This document shows positions 8,213-17,717 of a stretch of 64,000 nt of DNA, piece after piece (within the stretch, counting starts at the first letter, position 1; the number at the start of each line of letters is the position of its first letter). This stretch comes from Shimia sediminis. Lineage in GTDB: Bacteria > Pseudomonadota > Alphaproteobacteria > Rhodobacterales > Rhodobacteraceae. Under the pieces are notes generated by a model, which did no database searches, was not told where the DNA came from, and saw only the letters and a list, made by a program, of their open reading frames with translations. A program made the position numbers and the translations under genes. The stretch is taken from positions 558,001 to 622,000 of the forward strand of contig NZ_RYZK01000001.1 in NCBI RefSeq assembly GCF_003990645.1, given 5' to 3'.

Positions 8213-8571
8213 GTCCGGGCCTGCGTCTTTTCTTTCTTGTCCTCCTGCTGGTGCCGGTGATTTTCTGTGGCACCGTGTTTTTTCACTTTGTGGAGGGGTG
8301 GAGCTGGATCGACAGCTACTTTTTCTCTGTCATCACTCTTTCGACGGTGGGCTATGGATCGCTTGTTCCGGCCACCACATTGGGCAAGATCGGCACAACC
8401 GTTTTTATTTTCCTGGGACTGGGTATTTTTGCCTTTGTCATCCAGCAATTTGGAGCCTTCACAGCGGACAGGCACAAAGCGCATTCTGAGTGGTTGATTG
8501 CACGGCTGGGACATCACAAAGCCGCGCACGAACCGCACGCGGACAACACAGACGATCAGCCTGCAGAATGA
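8209..8571 (+). CDS. Two-transmembrane potassium channel (Ion_trans_2)
   Basis: A 120-aa protein with two membrane helices (about 5-27 and 60-82) flanking a pore loop that holds the K+ selectivity filter TVGYG at 46-50 (TLSTVGYGSLVPAT). This is the minimal KcsA-like pore. The C-terminal tail is about 35 residues, His-rich and polar, with no RCK/TrkA-N domain, so gating must come from elsewhere. The start ATG 8209 overlaps the previous stop (ATGA), and its own stop overlaps the MFS start. A K+ pore inside an acyl-CoA ligase/transporter operon is unexpected. Confidence 0.88.
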   Translation: MSPGLRLFFLVLLLVPVIFCGTVFFHFVEGWSWIDSYFFSVITLSTVGYGSLVPATTLGKIGTTVFIFLGLGIFAFVIQQFGAFTADRHKAHSEWLIARLGHHKAAHEPHADNTDDQPAE

Positions 8572-9776
8572 AAAAAGATCATCCCATGTCCCGCGTCGAA
8601 TTTGTGGCACTTTGTGCCATGATGTTCGCCACCATCGCGTTCTCCATCGACGCGATGCTGCCTGCCTTGCCGGAAATCGGGCGCGAGCTCAGCCCTGATA
8701 ACCTCAACCGGGCACAAATGATCCTGACAAGCTTCATGTTGGGCATGGGGATTGGCACGTTTTTCACAGGTCCTTTGTCAGATACTTTCGGGCGCAAACC
8801 CGTCGTTGTGGGCGGGGCTGTGGTCTACATGGTGTGCGCGGCCATCGGATGGGCGTCGCAGTCTCTGGAACTGGTTCTTGCCGCGCGCCTGATGCAGGGG
8901 GTCGGGGCAGCGGGTCCAAGGGTCGTAACCCTTGCGATCATTCGAGATTTATACTCTGGGCGCGACATGGCACGCCTGGTGTCGATCGTGATGCTGATCT
9001 TCACCCTCGTCCCAGCGATTGCCCCTCTGTTGGGGTCGTTTATTATCGCCTTTAGCGGATGGCGGGGCGTGTTTGTCGCCTTTATCTTGTTTTCACTGTT
9101 GACCGTGGTTTGGCTGAGCCTCCGCTTGCCCGAACCCTTGGCCCGCGAGGATCGTCGCCCGTTCCGCCTGCCGGTGCTGATTGCCGCCGTTGGAGAGATG
9201 TGGGCAATTCCAGTGGTGCGTATTTCGATCCTTGTTCAAACGCTGTGCTTTGCGATGCTTATGACAATCCTCACCAGTGTACAGCAGGTCTATGACATCA
9301 CTTTTGCCCGCGGCGAGAACTTTCCCTATTGGTTCGCGATGGTATCGCTGATCGCGGGCACGGCCAGCATCCTGAATGCCTGGCTTGTGATGCGGTTGGG
9401 TATGAGGTTCCTCGTGGCAGTCACTTTGGCTGTTCAGGTTGGCTGCTCACTTGCCATGCTGATTGCCTGGCTGAGCTTGCCGGTCGGTCCCCTGCTCTTT
9501 GGTGTTTTCGTAGCTTGGCAGACGACACTCTTCTTCCAGGCTGGCATGACCCTGGGGAATCTCAACGCCATGGCTATGGAGCCGCTTGGTCACATGGCTG
9601 GCACTGCGGCCAGTGTGATGGGGGCGATTTCAACCGTTTTCGGGGCCGCTCTTGCCGTTCCTGTCGGGTTGGCCTTTGACGGCACCCCACTACCCCTTGC
9701 GTTGGGGATAGGGGTAGAGGCGGCCGTCGGCTTTGGCCTCATGTTTTGGATGAAACGTGCCGAGGCGCGCGGTTAA
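8568..9776 (+). CDS. MFS drug-resistance transporter, Bcr/CflA family
   Basis: A 402-aa protein with about 12 hydrophobic helices. The Bcr/CflA signatures are visible: MLPALPEIGREL after helix 1, then the MFS motif GPLSDTFGRKPVVVGG between helices 2 and 3, and LMQGVGAAGPRVVTLAIIRD in helix 4-5. It is expected to be an inner-membrane proton-driven exporter of small molecules. ATG 8568 overlaps the channel stop (ATGA) and adds MKKDHP before the alternative start MSRVEF at 8586. It is the last gene of the four-gene operon. Its end lies 24 bp from the convergent gene at 9800. Confidence 0.88.
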   Translation: MKKDHPMSRVEFVALCAMMFATIAFSIDAMLPALPEIGRELSPDNLNRAQMILTSFMLGMGIGTFFTGPLSDTFGRKPVVVGGAVVYMVCAAIGWASQSLELVLAARLMQGVGAAGPRVVTLAIIRDLYSGRDMARLVSIVMLIFTLVPAIAPLLGSFIIAFSGWRGVFVAFILFSLLTVVWLSLRLPEPLAREDRRPFRLPVLIAAVGEMWAIPVVRISILVQTLCFAMLMTILTSVQQVYDITFARGENFPYWFAMVSLIAGTASILNAWLVMRLGMRFLVAVTLAVQVGCSLAMLIAWLSLPVGPLLFGVFVAWQTTLFFQAGMTLGNLNAMAMEPLGHMAGTAASVMGAISTVFGAALAVPVGLAFDGTPLPLALGIGVEAAVGFGLMFWMKRAEARG

Positions 9777-9799
9777 GCGCACCCCGGCTGAATGGACAC

Positions 9800-11002
9800 T
9801 TACTGATCCGCAGTAGCTTCGGTGCCAGACTCTGTGTCGACCTCTTTTGCCTCGGACTCATCCGCTGACGCATCGCCATCTCCGGCGGGAGCGTCTTCCG
9901 TCGCAGCGTCGCCCTCGGCTGGAGCAGTGGCTTCCTGCTCAGAGTTCGCCGCCGGATTGGTCGGGACTTCGAACCCCAAGAGTTCAGCCGTCTGCACGTC
10001 AACAACGCCAGTCGACTCGAGCCCGTTGTCGTACTGATACCACATGACAGCGGTTTCCGTGCCGCTACCGTAGACGCCATCAGCGGTTCCAACGTCGTAG
10101 CCAGCACCAATCAAACCTGTTTGCAGCTCTTTGACCACGGCACCCTGTGTCATCGGATCCGTCAGAGCGAGCCCCACCACAGTTTCTGGTTCCGCCGCAT
10201 CGGGCGGGTCGCTGACGATCTCATAGACACGCTCGTCCTCATAATATGTCGAGCGGTAGAGAACGCCGTCGCACAGATACATGGTTTCGCCGCCATCCAC
10301 GATTTTCTCGCAATCTTTGTCAGACGGCAAATCTGTCACAAAGACAAGGGTGGAGGTCACAAGCAGCGCTGTAAAGAACCAGCCCCATGATGAATGGTAA
10401 TAGTAGTCACCCCAATGGTAGTGCGGCGGCCGATAGTAAGGGGGGCGATGGTACGGCGGCCGCCAATAAGGCGGGCGGGAATGCGGCGGACGGTAACCGG
10501 GCGGACGGTACCCGGGGCGATGCGCAGGCTTGGCACCCGGCGGACGGGCCCCGGGTTTGCCCATGTTTGGCGGGCGCACACCATTTCCAGGAGGACGTCG
10601 ATCACCGGGTTGAACAGCCGGACGAGCCTTGTTGCCCGGCTTGGCTGCAGGCCGTGTCGCGGCAGGGTTGTTTGGCCGTGTTCCGACCTCGGGGCGCGTC
10701 GACGGCGCAGGGCGTGTGCCAGTGGCCGGTCTTGTCCCTGTGGAAGGGCGTGTTCCGGTGGAGGGACGCGTGCCGGTCGACGGGCGGGTTCCCTGCGAAG
10801 GTCTCGTACCGGCAGAGGGTCTCGCACCTGTCGAAGGGCGCACCTTGGCGCCGCCAGCAGGACGGGCGCCTCCACCTTTGAAGCCCCCTCCTTTGTTTCG
10901 GGCAAAGGCTGAAGAGATATCAAAACTCAATGTTGCCACGCCTTGGGGGGACGTCCCGATGGCCAGAGCGACGACCAGCAGTCCTGTGAAAACCTGTTTC
11001 AT
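9800..11002 (-). CDS. Secreted low-complexity protein with hexapeptide repeats and a peptidoglycan-binding domain
   Basis: A 400-aa protein. An N-terminal signal sequence (about 1-35, ending SSAFA) is followed by nine hexapeptides RPSxGT (55-108), a Pro/Tyr-rich RPPxx tract (about 160-195), a single membrane helix (about 207-223, WFFTALLVTSTLVFVTDL), a small Cys-containing domain (C231, C244), a PG_binding_1 domain at about 280-345 (VVKELQTGLIGAGYDVGTADG) and an acidic Ala/Glu tail. It is likely anchored in the inner membrane with parts reaching the peptidoglycan; the function is unknown. It follows the DUF2092 gene by 10 bp and is probably co-transcribed with it. Confidence 0.8.
   Translation of the reverse strand: MKQVFTGLLVVALAIGTSPQGVATLSFDISSAFARNKGGGFKGGGARPAGGAKVRPSTGARPSAGTRPSQGTRPSTGTRPSTGTRPSTGTRPATGTRPAPSTRPEVGTRPNNPAATRPAAKPGNKARPAVQPGDRRPPGNGVRPPNMGKPGARPPGAKPAHRPGYRPPGYRPPHSRPPYWRPPYHRPPYYRPPHYHWGDYYYHSSWGWFFTALLVTSTLVFVTDLPSDKDCEKIVDGGETMYLCDGVLYRSTYYEDERVYEIVSDPPDAAEPETVVGLALTDPMTQGAVVKELQTGLIGAGYDVGTADGVYGSGTETAVMWYQYDNGLESTGVVDVQTAELLGFEVPTNPAANSEQEATAPAEGDAATEDAPAGDGDASADESEAKEVDTESGTEATADQ
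10679..10840 (-). repeat. Nine tandem 18-bp units encoding RPSxGT hexapeptides
   Basis: Residues 55-108 of the protein encoded at 9800-11002 consist of nine hexapeptides: RPSTGA, RPSAGT, RPSQGT, three RPSTGT, RPATGT, RPAPST and RPEVGT. The outer copies have drifted while the central ones are identical at the protein level, as expected for an array that grows and shrinks by slippage or unequal exchange. DNA copies differ at wobble positions. Confidence 0.85.
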
Positions 11003-11012
11003 CTCTCTCTCC

Positions 11013-11768
11013 TCAGTTTCTTTCCGGGACTTTTGGCCAGCTCATACGCTCGCTATCCGCGCCAGGGACGTAGGTGAACGTCCCCTCAGGGACTTCAGGC
11101 GCAAAGTTCCAGCCGGTGAAGTAGGCCCGGTACTGTGGCCACCCTTGGGTGTATGGATCTGTGCCAACCAACATCAAAAGCCGCGGGCTTTCCGGATCAT
11201 CCGCGATCCAGATTTGCCAGTCTTCGTCATAATTGCTGAGTGCGATGTGGTGAGCCACTTCTCCGCCGACACGTGTCAATCCAAGGTAGGCAGATTGTTC
11301 GGCTGAACCCAAATAGTCTGCGCTATACTGCATGGAGAGCACTGACCAGATGGGCAGCTCCAGGTCATATTCATCCCTGGCACGATGCACGAGGTCTTCA
11401 AAATCTCCGACAAAGGCGATCTGAGCATAGGCGTCGTTGTCGACGTTATGGACGGTAAAATTCACACCATCATAGAAAAACTCACGCGATGCCATTCCGC
11501 GTTCAAGATACCCGTAAAACCCATCTTCGCGATCCAGCAAACTGTGCCCGCTGCGTACTTCGGTGATTTTCTCGCGCCCCTCCACCACTGTGTCAAAAGA
11601 GACAAACCAATTCACCGACAGCTGATCCTGATCCGAGAGGTATTGCGCGGCCTGTTCAATGATCTCAACCGCTTTGGGCTCCATGGCCGGAGGTGGTTCG
11701 GACTCGGCCCACGCCGTTCCGACGGCAAATACGGCGCAGACGCTCACGGCAGACTTGAGGACATGCAT
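11013..11768 (-). CDS. DUF2092 periplasmic protein
   Basis: A 251-aa protein with a clear signal peptide (MHVLKSAVSVCAVFAVGTAWA, cleavage after AWA at about 21). The mature part starts with AVEIIEQAAQYLSDQDQLSV and has alternating beta strands typical of DUF2092, a LolA-like fold family of predicted periplasmic proteins. A conserved DxxDPY-like segment (LMLVGTDPYTQG) is seen near the C-terminus. By fold analogy it may bind a lipid or hydrophobic ligand, which is inference. It lies 10 bp upstream of the repeat protein and likely shares its transcript; together they may serve envelope maintenance. Confidence 0.8.
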   Translation of the reverse strand: MHVLKSAVSVCAVFAVGTAWAESEPPPAMEPKAVEIIEQAAQYLSDQDQLSVNWFVSFDTVVEGREKITEVRSGHSLLDREDGFYGYLERGMASREFFYDGVNFTVHNVDNDAYAQIAFVGDFEDLVHRARDEYDLELPIWSVLSMQYSADYLGSAEQSAYLGLTRVGGEVAHHIALSNYDEDWQIWIADDPESPRLLMLVGTDPYTQGWPQYRAYFTGWNFAPEVPEGTFTYVPGADSERMSWPKVPERN

Positions 11769-11851
11769 AAAACCAATTCCTGATTGTGACTATGCAATCA
11801 GACTAGAGTGGGTGCATGGTTTCTGGCAAGCTTGGCTTGATTGACCCTAGG

Positions 11852-14800
11852 TCAGCCACTGGCCTTTTTGCGCTTTTTCTCTTCCACGACTTTCGTCGCC
11901 AGATCACGCGCAATTGCAAAGGCACCTTTGATCTTGTCACTCTCTTTTTTCCAGTCCCGACGCACAACGATTTTATTGTCCCGCACCTTGGCGAGACCGC
12001 GCTGGTCTTGAATGAACTCAACCAATCCCTGCGGAGAGGCGAATTTGTCGTTGTGGAACTGAATGGTCGCCCCTTTCGGGCCTCCGTCCAGTTTGGAAAT
12101 GCCCGCCCGCTTGCACATGTCCTTGATGCGAACCACCAAAAGCAGGGTGTTGACCTCTCTTGGCAATTTCCCAAACCGATCGATCAATTCAGCAGCGAAC
12201 CCCTCAAGTTCAACCTTGGTGTGCAAGCTTGAAAGACGGCGATACAGCCCCAGCCGCACATCAAGATCGGGCACATAGTTTTCGGGAATGAGAACCGGAA
12301 CACCCAAGTTGATCTGGGGTGCCCATTGTTCGTCCACTTCCGAGAGCCCTTGCATTTCTCCGGCCCGGATCTTGGCAATCGCCTCTTCCAGCATGGATTG
12401 ATAAAGTTCATAGCCCACATCGCGCATCTGCCCCGACTGCTCTTCGCCAAGCAGGTTCCCTGCCCCGCGAATGTCGAGATCCTGGCTTGCCAGAGTGAAG
12501 CCTGCACCAAGTGTGTCAAGGCTCCCCAAAACTCGCAGTCGTTTCTCTGCCGCAGGCGTCAAACGTGCACGTGGCTTGGTTGTGAGGTAGGCATAGGCGC
12601 GCGTTTTCGACCGACCAACCCGTCCGCGAATCTGGTACAGTTGCGACAGACCAAACATGTCGGCGCGATGTACGATCATAGTGTTGGCTGTTGGGATATC
12701 GAGACCGGATTCCACGATCGTCGTGGCCAGAAGAACATCGTATTTGCCGTCGTAAAAGGCGTTCATACGATCATCAAGTTCGCCAGCTGCCATTTGTCCG
12801 TGCGCAATGACAAAGGACACCTCAGGCACGTGTTCAGACAAGAACTCTTCAATCTCGCGAAGATCGGTGATGCGGGGTACCACGTAGAATGATTGCCCAC
12901 CTCGGTAGTGTTCCCGCAAGAGCGCTTCGCGAAGGGTGACCGCGTCGAATTCGCTGACATATGTTCGTATTGCCAAACGGTCGACTGGCGGGGTGCCGAT
13001 AATCGACAAATCTCTCACGCCGGAAAGCGACAATTGCAGGGTACGCGGAATGGGCGTTGCGGTCAGCGTTAACACATGCACGTCGGAGCGCATCTGTTTC
13101 AATCGCTCTTTGTGCGCCACACCAAAGTGCTGTTCTTCGTCAATAACCAGCAGGCCCAGATTTTTGAATCGAATGCTCTTGGCCAAAAGTGCATGGGTGC
13201 CAATCACGATATCGACTGTACCACGCGCCATGCCCTCGCGCGTTTTGTCGGCCTCTTTTGCATTCACAAAACGTGACAAGCTTCTGACTTCAATCGGAAA
13301 CCCACGAAAGCGGTCTGCAAAGCTCTTGTAGTGTTGTCGTGCCAAAAGCGTTGTCGGAGCAATCACTGCAACCTGCACGCCGGACATCGCCGCTACGAAA
13401 GCCGCGCGCATCGCCACTTCGGTTTTGCCGAACCCCACATCGCCACACACCAGACGATCCATTGGCGTGCCGTGGCCAAGATCACCAAGGACATCTGCGA
13501 TGGCACGCAGCTGATCCTCGGTTTCCTGATACGGAAAACGCGCTGAAAACTCTTCCCAGGCGTGGTGTTGCGGTTCCATCACCGGCGCTTTGCGCAGCGC
13601 GCGTTCTGCAGCGACCCGGATCAATCGATCCGCCATCTCGCGGATGCGCTCTTTGAGTTTTGCTTTTTTTGCCTGCCATGCACCGCCACCCAGGCGATCC
13701 AGAAGACCCTCATCGTGACCGTACTTTGACAGAAGCTCAATGTTTTCGACTGGCAGGTAGAGCCTTGATTTTTCCGCATATTCAAGGCTCAGGCACTCAT
13801 GCGCTGCCCCCGCTGCAGTGATCACTTCGAGGCCCTGATATCGCCCAATACCGTGATCGACATGCACGACCAGATCGCCGGGGCTAAGTGATTGTGTCTC
13901 GGTAAGAAAGTTCTCAGCCCTGCGCTTTTTGCGAGGCGCCCTGATCAGCCGGTCCCCCAGAACGTCCTGTTCGGAAATGACTGTCATGTCGGGCGTTACA
14001 AACCCGTGCTCCAAAGCCCAGACAACTAGATACAACCCAGATTTGCCTACCCGAGTAGCGTCCGTGATTGAAATGGCCTCGGCCAACCCCTCATCTTCGA
14101 TCAACCCGGCGAGCCGCTCGCGGGCGCCTTCGGAGTAACTGGCGACAAGAACCGGTCCATCCTGCATCCGGGCGCGAATGTGATCGGCCAGGGCTGCGAA
14201 CAAGCTGACCTGTTCCTGCTGGCGTTCTGGTGCGAAATTTCGACCTATGCGCCCGCCCGCGTCGATGACACCTGGTCCGTTGGCTTGTTGCAGTGGATGG
14301 AACCGCAGAATACGGCGCCCGGCCACGGATTCCTCCCAAGCCGCATCATCGAGATACAGCAACTCGGGCGGCACGGGCTTGTAGACCGTGTCGATACGCG
14401 ACTTTTGCTGCAGCGCGTGTTTCCGGGTTTCATATTGGTCTTCGACCATCTCCCAACGTGAAACTCGCGCCGCATCCAATTGATCATCATAGGAAATCAC
14501 GGATTCTGGAAGATAATCAAACAGGGTTTCGAGCCGCTTGTGGAAGAACGGCAGCCAATGTTCGACACCTTGATGCTTTCGCCCAGCACTGATCGCCTCA
14601 TAGAGTGGATCATCCGTTCCCGCGGCACCAAACTCGACCCGATAGTTTTGGCGAAACCGCGTGATCGCGGCCTCATCCAGGATCACTTCGGACACTGGGG
14701 CCAATTCAATCTCATCCAGTGTTTCGGTCGTCCGTTGGGAAATGGGGTCAAATCGTCGTGCCCCATCAAGAACGTCACCAAAAAGATCGAGACGCACCGG

Positions 14801-15313
14801 GCCGCTGTCGCCCGGTGGGAAGATGTCAATGATACCGCCCCGGATTGCGTAATCGCCTGGCTCCATCACTGTTGGAGCCTGAGTGAACCCCATCCGAACA
14901 AGAAATGCACGCAAGGCTTTCTCGTCGATTTGATAGTTTACATGCGCTTTGAAGGCCGCTTCTTTTAGGATCTCTCTCGCTGGCACCCGCTGCGTTGCCG
15001 CATTAAGGGTCGTAAGCAGAACAAAGCGCTCTGGCATGCCATGCACAAGGCCCGCCAATGTGGCCATACGCGCCGCAGAGATATCCGCATTTGGGGAAAC
15101 CCGGTCGTAGGGCAGACAGTCCCACCCGGGAAAGGTAATAACCGGCATGTCCGGCCGAAAGATCGCGAGAGCAGAACGCAGCGCTGCCACGCGTTTGTCG
15201 TCGCGTGCAATATGCAAAACCGGTCGAGATGAACGCTCAACTTCGTCCAGAATCAACTGGGCATCAAAGCCTTCGGGCGCACCTCCAACGGTGATTTGGG
15301 ACGCTTGGGCCAT
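11852..15313 (-). CDS. mfd: Transcription-repair coupling factor
   Basis: A 1153-aa Mfd of normal length. Domains in order: UvrB-like damage-module homology (N-terminal about 350 residues), the RNA-polymerase-interacting CarD-like domain (LSPGDLVVHVDHGIGRYQG), the helicase motor with Walker A GDVGFGKT (about residue 630), the DEEQ box (VIDEEQHFG), LTATPIPRTLQ and the second RecA domain with GRVGRS, and the C-terminal TRCF domain. It removes stalled RNA polymerase at lesions and recruits UvrA. It is preceded by a small membrane protein whose stop lies 5 bp before its start, so the two may be co-transcribed. No oddities in motif content. Confidence 0.97.
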   Translation of the reverse strand: MAQASQITVGGAPEGFDAQLILDEVERSSRPVLHIARDDKRVAALRSALAIFRPDMPVITFPGWDCLPYDRVSPNADISAARMATLAGLVHGMPERFVLLTTLNAATQRVPAREILKEAAFKAHVNYQIDEKALRAFLVRMGFTQAPTVMEPGDYAIRGGIIDIFPPGDSGPVRLDLFGDVLDGARRFDPISQRTTETLDEIELAPVSEVILDEAAITRFRQNYRVEFGAAGTDDPLYEAISAGRKHQGVEHWLPFFHKRLETLFDYLPESVISYDDQLDAARVSRWEMVEDQYETRKHALQQKSRIDTVYKPVPPELLYLDDAAWEESVAGRRILRFHPLQQANGPGVIDAGGRIGRNFAPERQQEQVSLFAALADHIRARMQDGPVLVASYSEGARERLAGLIEDEGLAEAISITDATRVGKSGLYLVVWALEHGFVTPDMTVISEQDVLGDRLIRAPRKKRRAENFLTETQSLSPGDLVVHVDHGIGRYQGLEVITAAGAAHECLSLEYAEKSRLYLPVENIELLSKYGHDEGLLDRLGGGAWQAKKAKLKERIREMADRLIRVAAERALRKAPVMEPQHHAWEEFSARFPYQETEDQLRAIADVLGDLGHGTPMDRLVCGDVGFGKTEVAMRAAFVAAMSGVQVAVIAPTTLLARQHYKSFADRFRGFPIEVRSLSRFVNAKEADKTREGMARGTVDIVIGTHALLAKSIRFKNLGLLVIDEEQHFGVAHKERLKQMRSDVHVLTLTATPIPRTLQLSLSGVRDLSIIGTPPVDRLAIRTYVSEFDAVTLREALLREHYRGGQSFYVVPRITDLREIEEFLSEHVPEVSFVIAHGQMAAGELDDRMNAFYDGKYDVLLATTIVESGLDIPTANTMIVHRADMFGLSQLYQIRGRVGRSKTRAYAYLTTKPRARLTPAAEKRLRVLGSLDTLGAGFTLASQDLDIRGAGNLLGEEQSGQMRDVGYELYQSMLEEAIAKIRAGEMQGLSEVDEQWAPQINLGVPVLIPENYVPDLDVRLGLYRRLSSLHTKVELEGFAAELIDRFGKLPREVNTLLLVVRIKDMCKRAGISKLDGGPKGATIQFHNDKFASPQGLVEFIQDQRGLAKVRDNKIVVRRDWKKESDKIKGAFAIARDLATKVVEEKKRKKASG

Positions 15314-15318
15314 GGGAG

Positions 15319-15843
15319 TTACCCGAGAGGCGAAGTGTTGAAATTCTGGTACATTCCCCAGATCGACGTCACAAAAATCGACACCACACCAATGACTTGC
15401 GTATAAACACGATGGCGCGCAAGACGTTTGTACAGCAGCGCTCCGCTGATATGTTCCTCTTGGATCCGGGCCGCCGTTGAGAGGCTCATCAATCCCACCA
15501 GGGACAAGGGAAACATCAATAGGAACACGGCCTGGGCAAATTCATTGTCATACCAAAACCCGAGCACAACGAGTCCCGTCAGGAAAAAACAGGTGAACCC
15601 CACCAGCCAAAGTCCCGAGACCCGACCGACGTATAGCAAACGATTGGTGTTGATGCGCACCATATCCTCAAGGTCAATCTCGCTTTGACCGCCGTTGCGT
15701 TTGGCCCGCAACACCATATCAAAAGGCACACCAAGCACCCAATGGCTGGCGGATGACCACATGACCGCAAGCGCAATCCAGAACCAAAGGTTCGAGAAGC
15801 TGCGCAAATCGATGAGTTCAAAGACGGTTTGATGCCAGTCCAC
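15319..15843 (-). CDS. Conserved alphaproteobacterial membrane protein
   Basis: A 174-aa protein with four predicted membrane helices (about 18-36, 80-102, 106-124, 147-165) and a central polar loop (RAKRNGGQSEIDLEDMVRINTN would be cytoplasmic). In this group it is often labelled a component of the SufBCD complex, but nothing in the sequence (no Cys cluster, no ATP site) supports Fe-S assembly, so I leave the function open. The start codon is GTG at 15841-15843. It sits 5 bp upstream of mfd in the same orientation and is divergent from hemB with about 114 bp between. Confidence 0.7.
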   Translation of the reverse strand: MDWHQTVFELIDLRSFSNLWFWIALAVMWSSASHWVLGVPFDMVLRAKRNGGQSEIDLEDMVRINTNRLLYVGRVSGLWLVGFTCFFLTGLVVLGFWYDNEFAQAVFLLMFPLSLVGLMSLSTAARIQEEHISGALLYKRLARHRVYTQVIGVVSIFVTSIWGMYQNFNTSPLG

Positions 15844-15906
15844 GCTCGGGCCCTTTTTCGTGTTTCACCCCACATAACGCGGCTCTGCGGCAATTCCTAG
15901 CCTTGA

Positions 15907-16959
<1,053 letters not shown>

Positions 16960-17086
16960 CTGCGCGTGAACTCGCCCAAAACCTCAAGCAAATAGTGACA
17001 GTTCACGTCACGTTCTCTATAATCGCGTCGAACGACCGGAAAACCGGCGGTATCGCAGCAGAAAACAAGACAAACAGGCGAATACA

Positions 17087-17647
17087 ATGAACATGATGAA
17101 CAGACGGGGTTTTACCCTCGCAGCACTTGCTGGCGTTGGACTGACCGCTGCCTGCGGCAATGGCGTGGGCTCGACAGGTGGTTCAGAGATTGACGCACGC
17201 GTGGATAACACGCTGGACTACCTTTACAGCAACTACCCCAACACCGTGGATCTTGCGAACAAGTCGACCGGGATTCTTGTTATGCCCCTGATCACTGAAG
17301 CCGGATTTGGCATTGGTGGCGGGTATGGCCGCGGTGCCCTGCGGGTCGACGACATTACTGTTGACTACTATTCAGCAGCGATGGGCAGCTTTGGGCTGCA
17401 AATCGGTGCTTCGCAACATGCGCATGTTCTGTTCTTCATGACCGAGGGGGCTTTGGCAGAGTTCCGCCGCTCGAACGGTTGGGCCGCAGGAGCTGACATC
17501 AAGTACGCTGTAGCAGATGAAGGTGAGACACTTGCGGTGGACACGACCACCACACTGGCCCCGGTCATTGCGGTGGTGTTTGGTCAAGCCGGCTTGCACA
17601 TCGGTGCTACACTGGAAGGCACGAAGTACAGCCGCATCATCCCCTGA
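17087..17647 (+). CDS. YSC84-related lipoprotein
   Basis: A 186-aa predicted lipoprotein. The signal peptide begins MNMMNRRGFTLAALAGVG and the lipobox LTAAC puts the lipidated Cys at residue 23. The mature region matches the YSC84/SYLF (actin-binding Ysc84-like) domain: STGILVMPLITEAGFGIGGGYGRGAL, then a glycine-rich beta region with VIAVVFGQAGLHIGATLEG. In bacteria the domain is implicated in lipid binding at the membrane; a precise role is unknown. It has its own leader region after hemB (127 bp) and a strong bidirectional terminator directly after it. Confidence 0.88.
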   Translation: MNMMNRRGFTLAALAGVGLTAACGNGVGSTGGSEIDARVDNTLDYLYSNYPNTVDLANKSTGILVMPLITEAGFGIGGGYGRGALRVDDITVDYYSAAMGSFGLQIGASQHAHVLFFMTEGALAEFRRSNGWAAGADIKYAVADEGETLAVDTTTTLAPVIAVVFGQAGLHIGATLEGTKYSRIIP

Positions 17648-17666
17648 CGGTTCCCATCGAATTCAC

Positions 17667-17706
17667 AAAAAGGGCGGTTTCCGAAAAGGTGGAACCGCCC
17701 TTTTTT
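17667..17706. terminator. Bidirectional Rho-independent terminator
   Basis: AAAAAGGGCGGTT (17667-17679) pairs perfectly with AACCGCCCTTTTT (17693-17705). The inner arm extends TCC/GG with a bulge. The flanking A and T runs let it end both the YSC84 gene on the plus strand and the convergent dehydrogenase gene on the minus strand. Confidence 0.9.
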
Positions 17707-17717
17707 GTAATCAAACC

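Noticed and set aside
10679-10840. Regular 18-bp spacing considered as a CRISPR array
   Set aside because: The units are contiguous, encode an in-frame hexapeptide and have no spacers; there are no cas genes in the window.
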